Below the pieces are notes generated by a model, which did not search any database, was not told where the DNA came from, and saw only the letters and a list, made by a program, of their open reading frames with translations. The translations under genes and the position numbers were made by a program. A stretch of 52,493 bases of DNA from Fontibacter flavus (GTDB taxonomy: Bacteria; Bacteroidota; Bacteroidia; Cytophagales; Cyclobacteriaceae): positions 1 through 52,493 of the forward strand of contig NZ_JBHLWI010000055.1 of NCBI RefSeq assembly GCF_042432905.1, in the 5' to 3' direction. Position 1 is the stretch's first letter. The number at the start of each line of letters is the position of its first letter. Of the stretch, positions 35,516-44,045 are shown in pieces.

Positions 35516-37882
35516 TCACTCACTTTTCAACGTATTGGCAGGATTAATATGAGCGGCCTTCAAAGCTTGTAAACTCACTGTCAAATAAGCGATAGATAGG
35601 ATACCAAAAGCTGCCAATAGGATAAACCACCATTCAAAATCAATCCTGTAAGCGTATCCTTGAAGCCAATCTTGGATCAAGTAATAGGAAATACCTGACC
35701 CCAATATGATTGAAACAGATACAATTGCGATAAATTCCTTATTGATCACATGAAGGATTGAAATTGTGGAGGCTCCCAAAACTTTTCTAATACCAATTTC
35801 TTTGGTTTTTTGTTCTGCGATATGGGCTGATAATCCAAAAAGCCCCAAGCATGAAATCAAAATGGTAAGAATACTGAAATATTTAGCCAGTTCTCTCGTT
35901 CTTACATCATCCTTGTATAAGGTGGCATAATTTTCATCCATGAAACTGTACTTGAAAGGAAAGAATGGCTCAAAAGCTTCAGTCACTTTTTTGACTTCCT
36001 GCAAAGTTTGGCTGATATTTTCAGGGGAAACTTTAATAAAAGCCAATGAAGCAAATGTTGGGTCTAAGGTAATGATTACGGGCTCTATACCTTGGTGAAA
36101 ACTTTGGAAGTGAAAGTCCTCTACAACACCCAGTATTTGGGTTTCTTCATTCCAGTTGAAACTGTTTACAGTTGGGTTGTCCTTGGTAATAAGGTCATAA
36201 GCCCTACGGTTAAGTATAGCTTTTCCTGTGGAATCAGAAATCCTCTCTCTTGAAAAATCCTCCCCCTTAATAAGGTTCAAACCCAAGGTCTCAATAAAGC
36301 CATGGTCCACTCTCATGATTTCAAACAATGCTGTAAAGTCAGGATCTTTTCCCTCCCAAGTAACATCACCTGTATTGGAACTCCTGCCAAGCATTGAATG
36401 CGTAGATCTGGTTACGCCCAGAATTTCAGGAAATTGTTCCAGCTCAGCTCTATAAACATCAAAATTTTCAAATAATTTTCCTTCAAGTTGCACGATCAAT
36501 AATTGGTCCTTATTATAGCCCAAATCCTTGTTCAAAGCATAATTAATCTGTTTGTAAACAACTATGGTGGCGAGTATCAGCATGGTGGCCAATACAAATT
36601 GGAAAACCACCAACCCTTTTCTAGCCATCACTATTCCTCTCCCTGATTTTGTTAAGTTTTTAAACACTGAAACAACTTTGGTGGCAGATAAATAAAAAGC
36701 AGGGTAACTTCCTGCAACAATTCCGGTAATAACTACAACTGCCAACCATTGGCTCCAAAAAGCAAGGTTTTCGTAAGGAACTGACATAGATTTATCTGCC
36801 AGCCTATTAAAAATAGGTAGGGTCAGTTCAACCATCACCAAAGCTGAAATTCCAGCAACCAAAGAAATAACTAGGGATTCCGTTAAGAACTGAAAAACGA
36901 GTTCTTTTTTCTCTGCCCCTGCTACTTTTCTAACCCCAACCTCCTTGGATCTTTTTTGAGATTTAGCAGTAGAAAGGTTCATGAAATTGATACAGGCGAT
37001 CAACAGGATAAAGATACCGATGACCGCAAAAAGCCTGACAAATTCAATTCTTCCTCCTTGTTGTAGTCCATCTTTAAATTTGCCATGGAGGTATAAATCC
37101 TTTTCCGGAAAGGCAAATAATTTTACATTACTACCTTCATTCCTTTGAGCAATAAAATCCTCAATCTTATCTGAAAACTCTTGCCCATTGGCATTCTTAT
37201 GTAATTTGACAATAGTGCTCGGTCCATTATTTCCCCAGCGTTGAAGCCACCCATTGTATGGCTTGTCAAACATAAACTTGAACGGAAGAATATATTCAAA
37301 TCTATTACTGGACAATTCAGGGTCAACATCAACAACTCCCATCACCTGAAAAGAAGCCTCACCATCGGTTTCCTTCAATACTACAGTTTCACCTACCACA
37401 TCTGTTTTACCAAAAAGTTTAATTGCCCCTTCTTTACTCAGTACAATATGACTGATTTCAGTTAGAGCCTGATCTCTGTCACCATTCAAAAATTCATATT
37501 GCAGGATATGAAGGAAATCTGGATCTGCATAGAACCCATCCATGCTTATTCTATTTTCCCCGGCTACCAATAAAGCAGATTCATTCCAGGAATAGCATGC
37601 GGATCTTTCCACCTCTGGATACTCTTCTTTCAGCGCTGCAGCTAAAATCCCTGGTGTTGAAGTTGTGGTAAAAATATCCGAACCATATCGCTGATGCTCC
37701 ATGATCCTATACACCTGATCCATTTCTGCAAATGATTGGTTCATTTGCAACTCACTTTTAACCCATAAACCAATAGAAATGGTAGCCCATAGCCCCAAAG
37801 AGAGTCCAAATAAATTGATGAAAAAAGTCAATTTATGTTTGGTAAATCCTCGTAACGCGATTTTGAAGTAATTTGAGTACAT
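35516..37882 (-). CDS. MacB/FtsX-type ABC permease of the efflux operon
   Basis: This 788-residue permease has an N-terminal helix (about 20-40), a MacB_PCD periplasmic domain, an FtsX block with MNLSTAKSQKRSKEVGVRK, a second periplasmic domain, and the C-terminal FtsX block with GLSAHIAEQKTKEIGIRK. It is a third, divergent paralogue of the permeases at 11183 and 13664. An ABC ATPase and an HlyD adaptor are encoded upstream in the same direction, so this unit has permease, ATPase and adaptor but no outer membrane channel; the TolC at 4607 could supply that. The 273-base gap to the ATPase is largely repetitive. Confidence 0.9.
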   Translation of the reverse strand: MYSNYFKIALRGFTKHKLTFFINLFGLSLGLWATISIGLWVKSELQMNQSFAEMDQVYRIMEHQRYGSDIFTTTSTPGILAAALKEEYPEVERSACYSWNESALLVAGENRISMDGFYADPDFLHILQYEFLNGDRDQALTEISHIVLSKEGAIKLFGKTDVVGETVVLKETDGEASFQVMGVVDVDPELSSNRFEYILPFKFMFDKPYNGWLQRWGNNGPSTIVKLHKNANGQEFSDKIEDFIAQRNEGSNVKLFAFPEKDLYLHGKFKDGLQQGGRIEFVRLFAVIGIFILLIACINFMNLSTAKSQKRSKEVGVRKVAGAEKKELVFQFLTESLVISLVAGISALVMVELTLPIFNRLADKSMSVPYENLAFWSQWLAVVVITGIVAGSYPAFYLSATKVVSVFKNLTKSGRGIVMARKGLVVFQFVLATMLILATIVVYKQINYALNKDLGYNKDQLLIVQLEGKLFENFDVYRAELEQFPEILGVTRSTHSMLGRSSNTGDVTWEGKDPDFTALFEIMRVDHGFIETLGLNLIKGEDFSRERISDSTGKAILNRRAYDLITKDNPTVNSFNWNEETQILGVVEDFHFQSFHQGIEPVIITLDPTFASLAFIKVSPENISQTLQEVKKVTEAFEPFFPFKYSFMDENYATLYKDDVRTRELAKYFSILTILISCLGLFGLSAHIAEQKTKEIGIRKVLGASTISILHVINKEFIAIVSVSIILGSGISYYLIQDWLQGYAYRIDFEWWFILLAAFGILSIAYLTVSLQALKAAHINPANTLKSE

Positions 37883-38029
37883 AGAGAATTTGGTTTCAGA
37901 TTGTCAATTTTAATTGGTTCCGCCACGGCAGACAGGTGTTTTGTTGTAATAGTTGTCAGAATTTCATTCGAAAATCTATTAAATCAATATGATCTTCCAG
38001 AATTCTTCGGGACAAACTCATAAAGGATC
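37883..38029. other. Non-repetitive part of the ATPase-permease gap
   Basis: This 147-base stretch directly upstream of the permease start contains no gene. It includes a GC-rich patch (CCGCCACGGCAGACAGG at about 37920) that stands out from its AT-rich surroundings and may belong to a dispersed repeat. The remainder of the gap is heptamer array C. Confidence 0.35.
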
Positions 38030-38156
38030 TATCTCCGCATCTCTCCTTCCGAATTCCGAAATTCAAGTCTCTTGGTTCTTGTCTTATAATTCTCTGTCCG
38101 AAATTCGCATCTCACTTGATCTTGAGTCTTAAGACTAATTTCTCGTTTCTAGCATC
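38030..38156 (-). repeat. Heptamer array C, about 18 degenerate 7-bp units
   Basis: On the minus strand, starting at the last base of the ATPase stop codon, the sequence divides into 18 seven-base units that mostly begin with GA or GG. GAATTTC and GAGATGC each occur twice; GAACCAA also occurs in array A. There is one phase slip of a single base after the sixth unit. The units are degenerate, but the period is constant. Confidence 0.7.
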
Positions 38157-38854
38157 TAAATATGAAACTGCTCCCTGATGTTCTCTGTCACCACTTTACC
38201 ATCAAACAGGTTGATAATGCGGTGTGCATAATTGGCATCATGTGGAGAGTGGGTAACCATCACGATGGTAGTTCCTTCATTGTTCAGTTCTTCCAACAGC
38301 CTCATTACTTCTTCTCCATTGGCTGAATCAAGGTTACCTGTAGGCTCATCCGCCAAAATCACAGAAGGCTTGGCCACTATTGCCCGGGCAATAGCCACTC
38401 TTTGCTGCTGACCACCGGACAGTTGCTGTGGAAAGTGGTCTTTCCTATGCATGATATTCATCCGGTTCAGTACTTCTTCCACCCTTCTTTTACGTTCATC
38501 GGAAGGGGTTTTCAGATACAGTAGTGGAAGCTCTACATTTTCAAATACAGTAAGTTCATCGATCAGGTTAAAACTCTGGAATACAAATCCAATGTTTCCC
38601 TTTCTCAGCTGGGATCTTTGTCTTTCTGAAAATTTAGCAACCTCTTGACCAATGAAATGATATTGGCCGGCTTCGGGATTATCTAATAAGCCTATGATAT
38701 TTAGCAGCGTAGATTTACCACATCCTGAAGGCCCCATGATGGCCACAAATTCACCCTTTTTGATTTCGATATTGATATCGTCCAAAGCGGTGGTCTCTAC
38801 TTCTTCAGTTGTGTAGAGTTTTTTAAGATTGACTGTTTTGATGATGTTTTCCAT
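38156..38854 (-). CDS. MacB/LolD-type ABC transporter ATP-binding protein of the efflux operon
   Basis: The 232-residue ATPase has Walker A GPSGCGKST, Q-loop FQSFNLIDE, signature LSGGQQQRVAIARA and Walker B VILADEPTGNLDS, plus the H-loop MVTHSPHDA. All functional motifs are intact. It is similar to the ATPase at 5950 but clearly distinct. Its position between HlyD and the FtsX permease identifies the partner proteins. The stop codon is directly followed by heptamer array C, and 64 bases upstream of its start lies array B, so on both sides it is separated from its operon partners by repeats. Confidence 0.93.
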   Translation of the reverse strand: MENIIKTVNLKKLYTTEEVETTALDDINIEIKKGEFVAIMGPSGCGKSTLLNIIGLLDNPEAGQYHFIGQEVAKFSERQRSQLRKGNIGFVFQSFNLIDELTVFENVELPLLYLKTPSDERKRRVEEVLNRMNIMHRKDHFPQQLSGGQQQRVAIARAIVAKPSVILADEPTGNLDSANGEEVMRLLEELNNEGTTIVMVTHSPHDANYAHRIINLFDGKVVTENIREQFHI

Positions 38855-38918
38855 GGGTAGTTTTTTGTAGTAGTTTCATTTATTAAAGACAATGATTTTC
38901 ATTTATAAATTGCTTGGC

Positions 38919-39016
38919 GTTGGATGACCGATGTTGAATGACCGATAACTGATGTTGGATGTCCGATGACCGATGTTGGATGTCCGATGACCGATGACCG
39001 ATGTTGGATGTCCGAT
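38919..39016 (+). repeat. Heptamer array B, fourteen 7-bp units
   Basis: Fourteen contiguous units without phase change: GTTGGAT, GTCCGAT and GACCGAT are the main types, often in this order as a 21-base higher unit, with variants GTTGAAT and AACTGAT. One copy of the 21-base unit has a duplicated GACCGAT. The array lies between the stop of the S23 gene and the start of the ATPase. The same heptamers recur in inverted orientation at 39643..39670 on the other side of the S23 gene. Confidence 0.92.
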
Positions 39017-39070
39017 TTCAGAAGAAAAAAGGACATTAATACGTATTCCTTCATACTGTCTTCATATTCA

Positions 39071-39424
39071 TTATTTTATTTTTGAGCGGAATGAACCTAA
39101 CATATTCATTAAATGAAAGGCTTCATCATAAAGAGTAGAGAATTCTAAATCATTTATATAATTCCTCCTTTTTGCTTTATGGAGACATGTGACTACTTCT
39201 GCCAAGGATCTCATAGCATATGCCAAGAATTTTCTGAATTCAGGATTCGATTGCGCTATTGATCCTTCTGCAATATTTAATGCTATCGAATCCGAAGCTC
39301 TTCTTATTTGGGACAATAAATTGTATATTTCCTCTTTTGGAAATCTTTTACTTACCTTAAATACATCCTCTCCAAAATCCATTGCTTTATGCCAAATAAT
39401 TAATTTTTCAAATTTAAAATTCAT
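39071..39424 (-). CDS. Four-helix-bundle protein, S23/IVP family
   Basis: The 117-residue protein matches the S23 four-helix-bundle family in length and in the phrases FEKLIIWHKAMDF near the start, LLSQIRRASDSIALNIAEG in helix 2 and EFRKFLAYAMRSLAEV in helix 3. The family was first found encoded in 23S rRNA intervening sequences; free-standing copies are widespread in Bacteroidota and their function is unknown. The Avd protein of diversity-generating retroelements is a relative, but no reverse transcriptase is present. Here the gene interrupts an efflux operon between HlyD and the ATPase and is flanked by inverted heptamer arrays, which suggests insertion as a unit. Confidence 0.88.
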   Translation of the reverse strand: MNFKFEKLIIWHKAMDFGEDVFKVSKRFPKEEIYNLLSQIRRASDSIALNIAEGSIAQSNPEFRKFLAYAMRSLAEVVTCLHKAKRRNYINDLEFSTLYDEAFHLMNMLGSFRSKIK

Positions 39425-39436
39425 AATGAATTGATT

Positions 39437-39476
39437 ATCAGTTTAAAATTCGATTTACAAAATGAATTAAACTGAT
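39437..39476. promoter_or_regulatory. 10-bp inverted repeat just upstream of the S23 gene
   Basis: ATCAGTTTAA and TTAAACTGAT are perfect complements separated by 20 bases, 12 bases upstream of the S23 start codon. This could be an operator bound by a dimer or a leader hairpin. The remaining 218-base gap (39425..39642) holds no gene. Confidence 0.45.
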
Positions 39477-39642
39477 TTTCATTTAAACTTCAACTTCGAG
39501 CTTTAACTTATCCGATTAAGTTTTAATCAACATATTTTTATTTTTTTAATTTGAATAAGCATCCATCAATTTCTATTATCTTCACTTTCGAAAAGGTGTT
39601 CTTTTTTTTCCTTATTGTTTTTCTAATGTAGAACATCCCTTC

Positions 39643-39670
39643 ATCCGACATCGGTCATCCAACATCCGAC
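39643..39670 (-). repeat. Heptamer array B-prime, four units, inverted relative to B
   Basis: On the minus strand four units follow the HlyD stop codon without a gap: GTCGGAT twice, GTTGGAT and GACCGAT once each. The first base of the array is the last base of the HlyD stop codon (TAG at 39670..39672). The units are those of array B, in the opposite orientation. Confidence 0.85.
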
Positions 39671-40920
39671 TACTTCAAATTCAACACCTCATTTTTCCCA
39701 AAATTCTCATACCCGCTTACAATGACCTTTTCTCCCGGCTGAAGTCCTTCAAGAACCTCATAGAATTCTGGGTTCTTTCGACCTAATCTAATATTTCTCC
39801 TTTCTGCCTTGCCGGATTCCTGATTAACCACAAACACCCAATTGCCACCCGTATCCTTATAGAATCCTCCTGCTGCTAACAGCACCGCCTGATTGCTTTC
39901 TCCGAGCTCAAGCCGAATTCTGACTGTTTGGCCTCTTCTTATCCCTGTAGGAACTTCCGAAGTAAAAAACATATCCACTTCGAACCGACCACCTGAAACA
40001 GTTGGATAGATCTTGCCAATTTCCAATTCATATACACTTCCTGAAAAGCTGAATGTGCCTTTCAAACCTGTATAAACTCTTGCTAAATACAGTTCATCTA
40101 TCGGAACCCTTACTTTATACTTATCTAAAATATCTATCTGACCGTATCGCTGACCTGCATGAATGGATTGACCAACTTCAATCTGTTCGGTAGATAGTTG
40201 TCCGCCAATAGGAGCCCTCACCGCAAGGTTATCTAGAATATGTCCTACTCCATCCAATGATTGGTTCATTCTCCTTTCAGAATCTTGAAGTTGTCTCTTT
40301 TGAATTACTCTAGAATTGGAATCATTCCGGTAAGCTTCATAAGTCAATTTTCTTCTTTTGGTATTGTATTCATATTGTTCCTTCACTTCTTCAAATTCTC
40401 TGTCAGAAATGAGCTTTTTGGAATGAAGCTCTCTAAAACGTTCGTATTGAGGTTTTAACAGGCTGATCTGATAATCAATCTCTGCCAACTGTGCCTGTTG
40501 ATTCAGGTCATTTTGATCCAGTTGAAGTCGAACTTGTCTCAGGTTATTGATTTGAAAATACAGACCGGACTCCCTTTCCATGACTTCCAACTGCAATTTG
40601 GAGTTGGAGAGAATCAAGATAGTATCACCGGGATTGACTATGGCACCTGATTCTCTGACTATCTCCTGAATATTGCCCCCCTCCAAAGCATCAAGAAAAA
40701 ACACTTCTCCCGGCTCAATACTGCCACTTACTGGTATATAGTCGGTAAATTCACCCTCTTTTACAGTAGCCAATGTTACCCTCTCCATATCCACATTCAT
40801 AGAGGATCTTGAATCGGAGAAAATTACCTGGTATAATACAAACCCAACCAGCAATATTCCTCCTGCTATCATGGCCATAAATTTTGGCGTCCAGGTCTTC
40901 TTCTCAATTTTTCTGTCCAT
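39670..40920 (-). CDS. HlyD/MFP-family periplasmic adaptor of the efflux operon
   Basis: From the ATG at 40920 the protein has 416 residues: a cytoplasmic start MDRKIEKK, one transmembrane helix (about 15-33), a beta-barrel/lipoyl half (LEGGNIQEIVRESGAIVNPGD), a long coiled-coil hairpin (about 105-215), the second lipoyl half (VRAPIGGQLSTEQIEVGQSI), and a C-terminal beta domain ending GEKVIVSGYENFG. The frame is open 29 codons further upstream, but this part lacks adaptor features. It links an inner membrane transporter with a TolC-type channel. It is the first gene of the minus-strand operon and is divergent from the sigma-54 regulator. Confidence 0.9.
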   Translation of the reverse strand: MDRKIEKKTWTPKFMAMIAGGILLVGFVLYQVIFSDSRSSMNVDMERVTLATVKEGEFTDYIPVSGSIEPGEVFFLDALEGGNIQEIVRESGAIVNPGDTILILSNSKLQLEVMERESGLYFQINNLRQVRLQLDQNDLNQQAQLAEIDYQISLLKPQYERFRELHSKKLISDREFEEVKEQYEYNTKRRKLTYEAYRNDSNSRVIQKRQLQDSERRMNQSLDGVGHILDNLAVRAPIGGQLSTEQIEVGQSIHAGQRYGQIDILDKYKVRVPIDELYLARVYTGLKGTFSFSGSVYELEIGKIYPTVSGGRFEVDMFFTSEVPTGIRRGQTVRIRLELGESNQAVLLAAGGFYKDTGGNWVFVVNQESGKAERRNIRLGRKNPEFYEVLEGLQPGEKVIVSGYENFGKNEVLNLK

Positions 40921-41260
40921 TGTCAAAATATTCAAATACTGATGAATATCCATTTGCCAATTATATGCCATGCTAAAAACCTTCAAAAAATGCCTGTTTT
41001 GGCACAATAGTTATTTTTTTGAGACAATTATCGAACAAAAATGTCCGCCAGCGACCAAAACCGTGCAACTGTTGCGATCATTTTACCATCTACATAAAAG
41101 AAGTCTTATATAAAAAACGGCCTAAATGCTTTCTAAACATTGATTTTAAAAAAACCATGTCCATTTATTTCATTTTCGGAACAGGTTTTGGCATTTATCC
41201 TCATTAGATAGGATAAGTATAAAGTACCACTATCAGCAAAACAGGCTTAACCCAAATGCT
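40921..41260. other. Divergent control region between HlyD and the sigma-54 regulator
   Basis: This 340-base region has no gene. It contains a GTCCGC-CA-GCGACC motif (41043..41056) related to those at 6862 and 16275. TGGCAC near 40999 matches a sigma-54 -24 element, but the -12 element expected downstream is absent, so I do not call a promoter. The position makes it the likely control point of the efflux operon. Confidence 0.4.
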
Positions 41261-42649
41261 ATGAAAGAGCAAAAAACAGGTAAAATTCTCATTGTAGATG
41301 ATAATGAGGATTTATTAAAAGCTGCCAAAATCTATTTGAAACGCCACTTTGCGCAAGTGGACACAGAAACCAATCCCGGGATATTGCCCATCTTGATGGC
41401 CAATGAGCAATATGATGTGATCATGCTCGATATGAATTTTACCAAAGATGTCAGTAGTGGGCAGGAAGGGTTTTATTGGTTAGATCGAATTTTAGAAATG
41501 GATTCCTCTGCCGTGGTGGTATTGATCACTGCATATGGCGATGTGAATACTGCAGTAAAAGCCATCAAAGAAGGAGCAACAGATTTTGTACTTAAGCCCT
41601 GGGAAAATGAAAAGTTATTGGCTACCCTGAACGCTGCCTTGCAACTCCGCCAAACCAAATTGGAAGTAAGTGAACTGAAAAACCAACAACAGCAAATCTA
41701 TCGGGACATCGACAGTAAGTTTAAGGATATTATTGGACAGAGTGATCCTATGGTGAAAGTCTTTGAAACCATAGAAAGAGTGGCAGGAACTGATGCCAAT
41801 ATCCTGATATTGGGAGAAAATGGTACTGGAAAGGAACTGATAGCACGCGCCATTCACCGGAATTCAAAAAGATATCGCGAAGCTTTTGTCAGTGTGGACC
41901 TGGGTTCTATTACCCCTACCCTTTTTGAATCAGAGCTATTTGGACATAAAAAAGGTTCATTCACCGATGCCAAAGAAGATAGGGCAGGAAGGTTTGAACA
42001 AGCCAATAAAGGCACCTTGTTTTTGGATGAAATAGGCAACCTTCCTATGCCATTACAGGCCAAATTGTTAGCCGCCCTTCAAAATAGAGAGGTCACCCGT
42101 GTCGGTGCCAATAAACCAATACCTGTCAATATCAGGTTGATTTCGGCCACCAACATGCCTATTCACAATATGGTCTATGACAATAGCTTTCGGCAGGACT
42201 TATTATACAGGATCAATACTATAGAAATCACGCTTCCTCCACTCCGGGACAGGTTGGAGGATATACCACTCCTGGCGGATCATTTCATCTCCATCTATGG
42301 CAAAAAATATAACAAAGACATCAGAAAAGCAGGAGAAGCACTGATCAAAAGAATGCAGAAATACCATTGGCCCGGAAATATCAGGGAACTACAGCATAGT
42401 ATAGAAAGGGCGGTCATCATGACCACACACAGTGTTCTTCAGCCAGAAGATCTCTTTATGAGCAAACAACTTCTTCCGGAGAGAAACGAAGAAATGGTAT
42501 CCTTAGACCATTTGAATATTGAAGATGTAGAAAAGATACTGATCAGAAAAGCACTTCAGAAACACAATGGACACATTACAAGGGCAGCTGATGAGCTGGG
42601 ACTTACCCGATCATCACTTTACAGGAGATTAGAAAGATATGGGCTTTAA
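41261..42649 (+). CDS. Sigma-54-dependent response regulator (NtrC family)
   Basis: The 462 residues comprise a receiver domain (about 8-125, phosphoacceptor Asp57 in VIMLDMNF), an AAA+ domain (about 155-390) with Walker A GENGTGKE (185-192), the sigma-54 contact loop GSFTDA (232-237) and Walker B GTLFLDEIGN, and a Fis-type HTH at the end (HITRAADELGLTRSSLYRRL). The contact loop differs from canonical GAFTGA at two positions. The gene overlaps the following kinase gene by 11 bases and is divergent from the HlyD operon, which it probably controls. Confidence 0.92.
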   Translation: MKEQKTGKILIVDDNEDLLKAAKIYLKRHFAQVDTETNPGILPILMANEQYDVIMLDMNFTKDVSSGQEGFYWLDRILEMDSSAVVVLITAYGDVNTAVKAIKEGATDFVLKPWENEKLLATLNAALQLRQTKLEVSELKNQQQQIYRDIDSKFKDIIGQSDPMVKVFETIERVAGTDANILILGENGTGKELIARAIHRNSKRYREAFVSVDLGSITPTLFESELFGHKKGSFTDAKEDRAGRFEQANKGTLFLDEIGNLPMPLQAKLLAALQNREVTRVGANKPIPVNIRLISATNMPIHNMVYDNSFRQDLLYRINTIEITLPPLRDRLEDIPLLADHFISIYGKKYNKDIRKAGEALIKRMQKYHWPGNIRELQHSIERAVIMTTHSVLQPEDLFMSKQLLPERNEEMVSLDHLNIEDVEKILIRKALQKHNGHITRAADELGLTRSSLYRRLERYGL

Positions 42650-43994
42650 ATCTTTCGCAATAGGAATTACAGTTAGGGTACTGATGATGGTAATCATAGC
42701 GTACCTGAGTATTTATTTTTACTTTAAAGGCGATTCCCTGATTCAGGTAACAATTTTTTCATTTGTGATGATTTTCTTAATCATCAACCTGATCACATAT
42801 GCTACCACCACTAATAGAAAGATTACCCGATTTTTGGAATCCATCAGGTATTCTGATTTCTCATCCTCATTTACCAAGGACAGTACCTTAGGAAAATCTT
42901 TCCGTGAAATGAACATGTCCTTCAATGAAGTGATTGAAGCATTTAAAAAGACCAGGGCTGAAAAGGAGGAGCAGATGCTCTTCCTTCAGATCATGATCCA
43001 ACATATCAATACTGGTATCCTTTCTTTTGACAGCAAAGGAAAAATTGGTGTCATCAATGGAGCTGCCAAGCAATTGCTCCAGATTCCTCAGTTCAAAGAT
43101 ATCCATGACCTGGGTAAATTATCAGTTGACCTTTTACAGAATGTGCTTCAGCTAAAACCGGGAGGATCATTTTCTATCAAGATCAATTCTGAGCTCCATC
43201 TCAACGTGCAATCAGCTGCATTTAAAATGGAAGGACAAAGCTGGACCCTTTTATCTTTCCAAAACATCAAATCAGAATTACAAAAAAACGAACTGGAAGC
43301 CTGGCAGAACCTGACCAAGGTGCTGAGGCATGAGATCATGAATTCTATGACACCCATTGCAAGTTTGGCAAGCTCCTTGGGAGTCATTCTGGAAGAAGAT
43401 GTGAAGGAAAGTGATGAGGGTGAGCTATCTCTTGACAAAGAAAGCTTTTTGGACCTTTCTGAAGGCTTGGAAACCATCTCCAAAAGAAGCAATGGTCTGG
43501 TCGATTTCGTCAATGCCTATAGGGATTATACCAATATTCCACAACCTAACTTAAAAGTATTTCCTGTCAAACCCTTATTTGAAAATATCCGGGTTCTTTT
43601 AAAAGAGGAGCTAGCAAAATCCCAAATCCAACTTGTCTGTGACCTTGCTCCTTTGGACTTTGAAGTCATTGGCGACCAGGATTTGATCCAGATGATTTTG
43701 ATCAATTTGGTGAAAAACGGAAAAGAAGCCATGGAAAAATCCTCTGACAGACGAATTATTTTAAAAGCTGGCTTGGATGTTCATTCTCATCCCTTTATCC
43801 AGGTAATTGACCACGGTGAAGGCATTGTTCCTGAGGCCCTGGAAAGGATATTTGTACCCTTTTACACCACCAAAAAATCAGGTTCGGGAATCGGACTGGC
43901 AATTTCGAGACAGATCATGAATCTGCATAAAGGAAGTTTGGAGGTGAATTCAGAACCAGGAAAAAAGACAGTATTTACTTTGCTTTTTAAATGA
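42639..43994 (+). CDS. Membrane-bound sensor histidine kinase, partner of the sigma-54 regulator
   Basis: The 451-residue protein has two transmembrane helices near the N terminus (about 7-28 and 35-55) with almost no periplasmic loop, a HAMP-like/PAS region (about 110-210), a DHp domain with His231 in VLRHEIMNSMTPI, and a full HATPase_c domain: N box NLVKNGKEAM, G1 DHGEGI, F box FVPFYTTKKSG and G2 GSGIGLAI. This is an NtrB/PAS-type kinase. The overlap with the regulator gene makes a cognate pair nearly certain. The lack of a periplasmic domain suggests that it senses the membrane or the cytoplasm. Confidence 0.92.
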   Translation: MGFKSFAIGITVRVLMMVIIAYLSIYFYFKGDSLIQVTIFSFVMIFLIINLITYATTTNRKITRFLESIRYSDFSSSFTKDSTLGKSFREMNMSFNEVIEAFKKTRAEKEEQMLFLQIMIQHINTGILSFDSKGKIGVINGAAKQLLQIPQFKDIHDLGKLSVDLLQNVLQLKPGGSFSIKINSELHLNVQSAAFKMEGQSWTLLSFQNIKSELQKNELEAWQNLTKVLRHEIMNSMTPIASLASSLGVILEEDVKESDEGELSLDKESFLDLSEGLETISKRSNGLVDFVNAYRDYTNIPQPNLKVFPVKPLFENIRVLLKEELAKSQIQLVCDLAPLDFEVIGDQDLIQMILINLVKNGKEAMEKSSDRRIILKAGLDVHSHPFIQVIDHGEGIVPEALERIFVPFYTTKKSGSGIGLAISRQIMNLHKGSLEVNSEPGKKTVFTLLFK

Positions 43995-44045
43995 AATTTT
44001 AAAATTCTTTGCCTACTTTTTCAAGACCATCAAAACTGTTATACA

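Noticed and set aside
38919..39016. CRISPR-like repeat array
   Set aside because: Units are 7 bases long and directly contiguous, with no spacers, and no cas genes are present.
39071..39424. Diversity-generating retroelement, because the S23 protein is related to Avd
   Set aside because: There is no reverse transcriptase and no template/variable repeat pair with adenine substitutions in the window.
40995..41020. Sigma-54 promoter
   Set aside because: TGGCAC fits the -24 element, but the position of the -12 element reads TTAT instead of TTGC, and it is about 250 bases from the nearest gene start in that direction.
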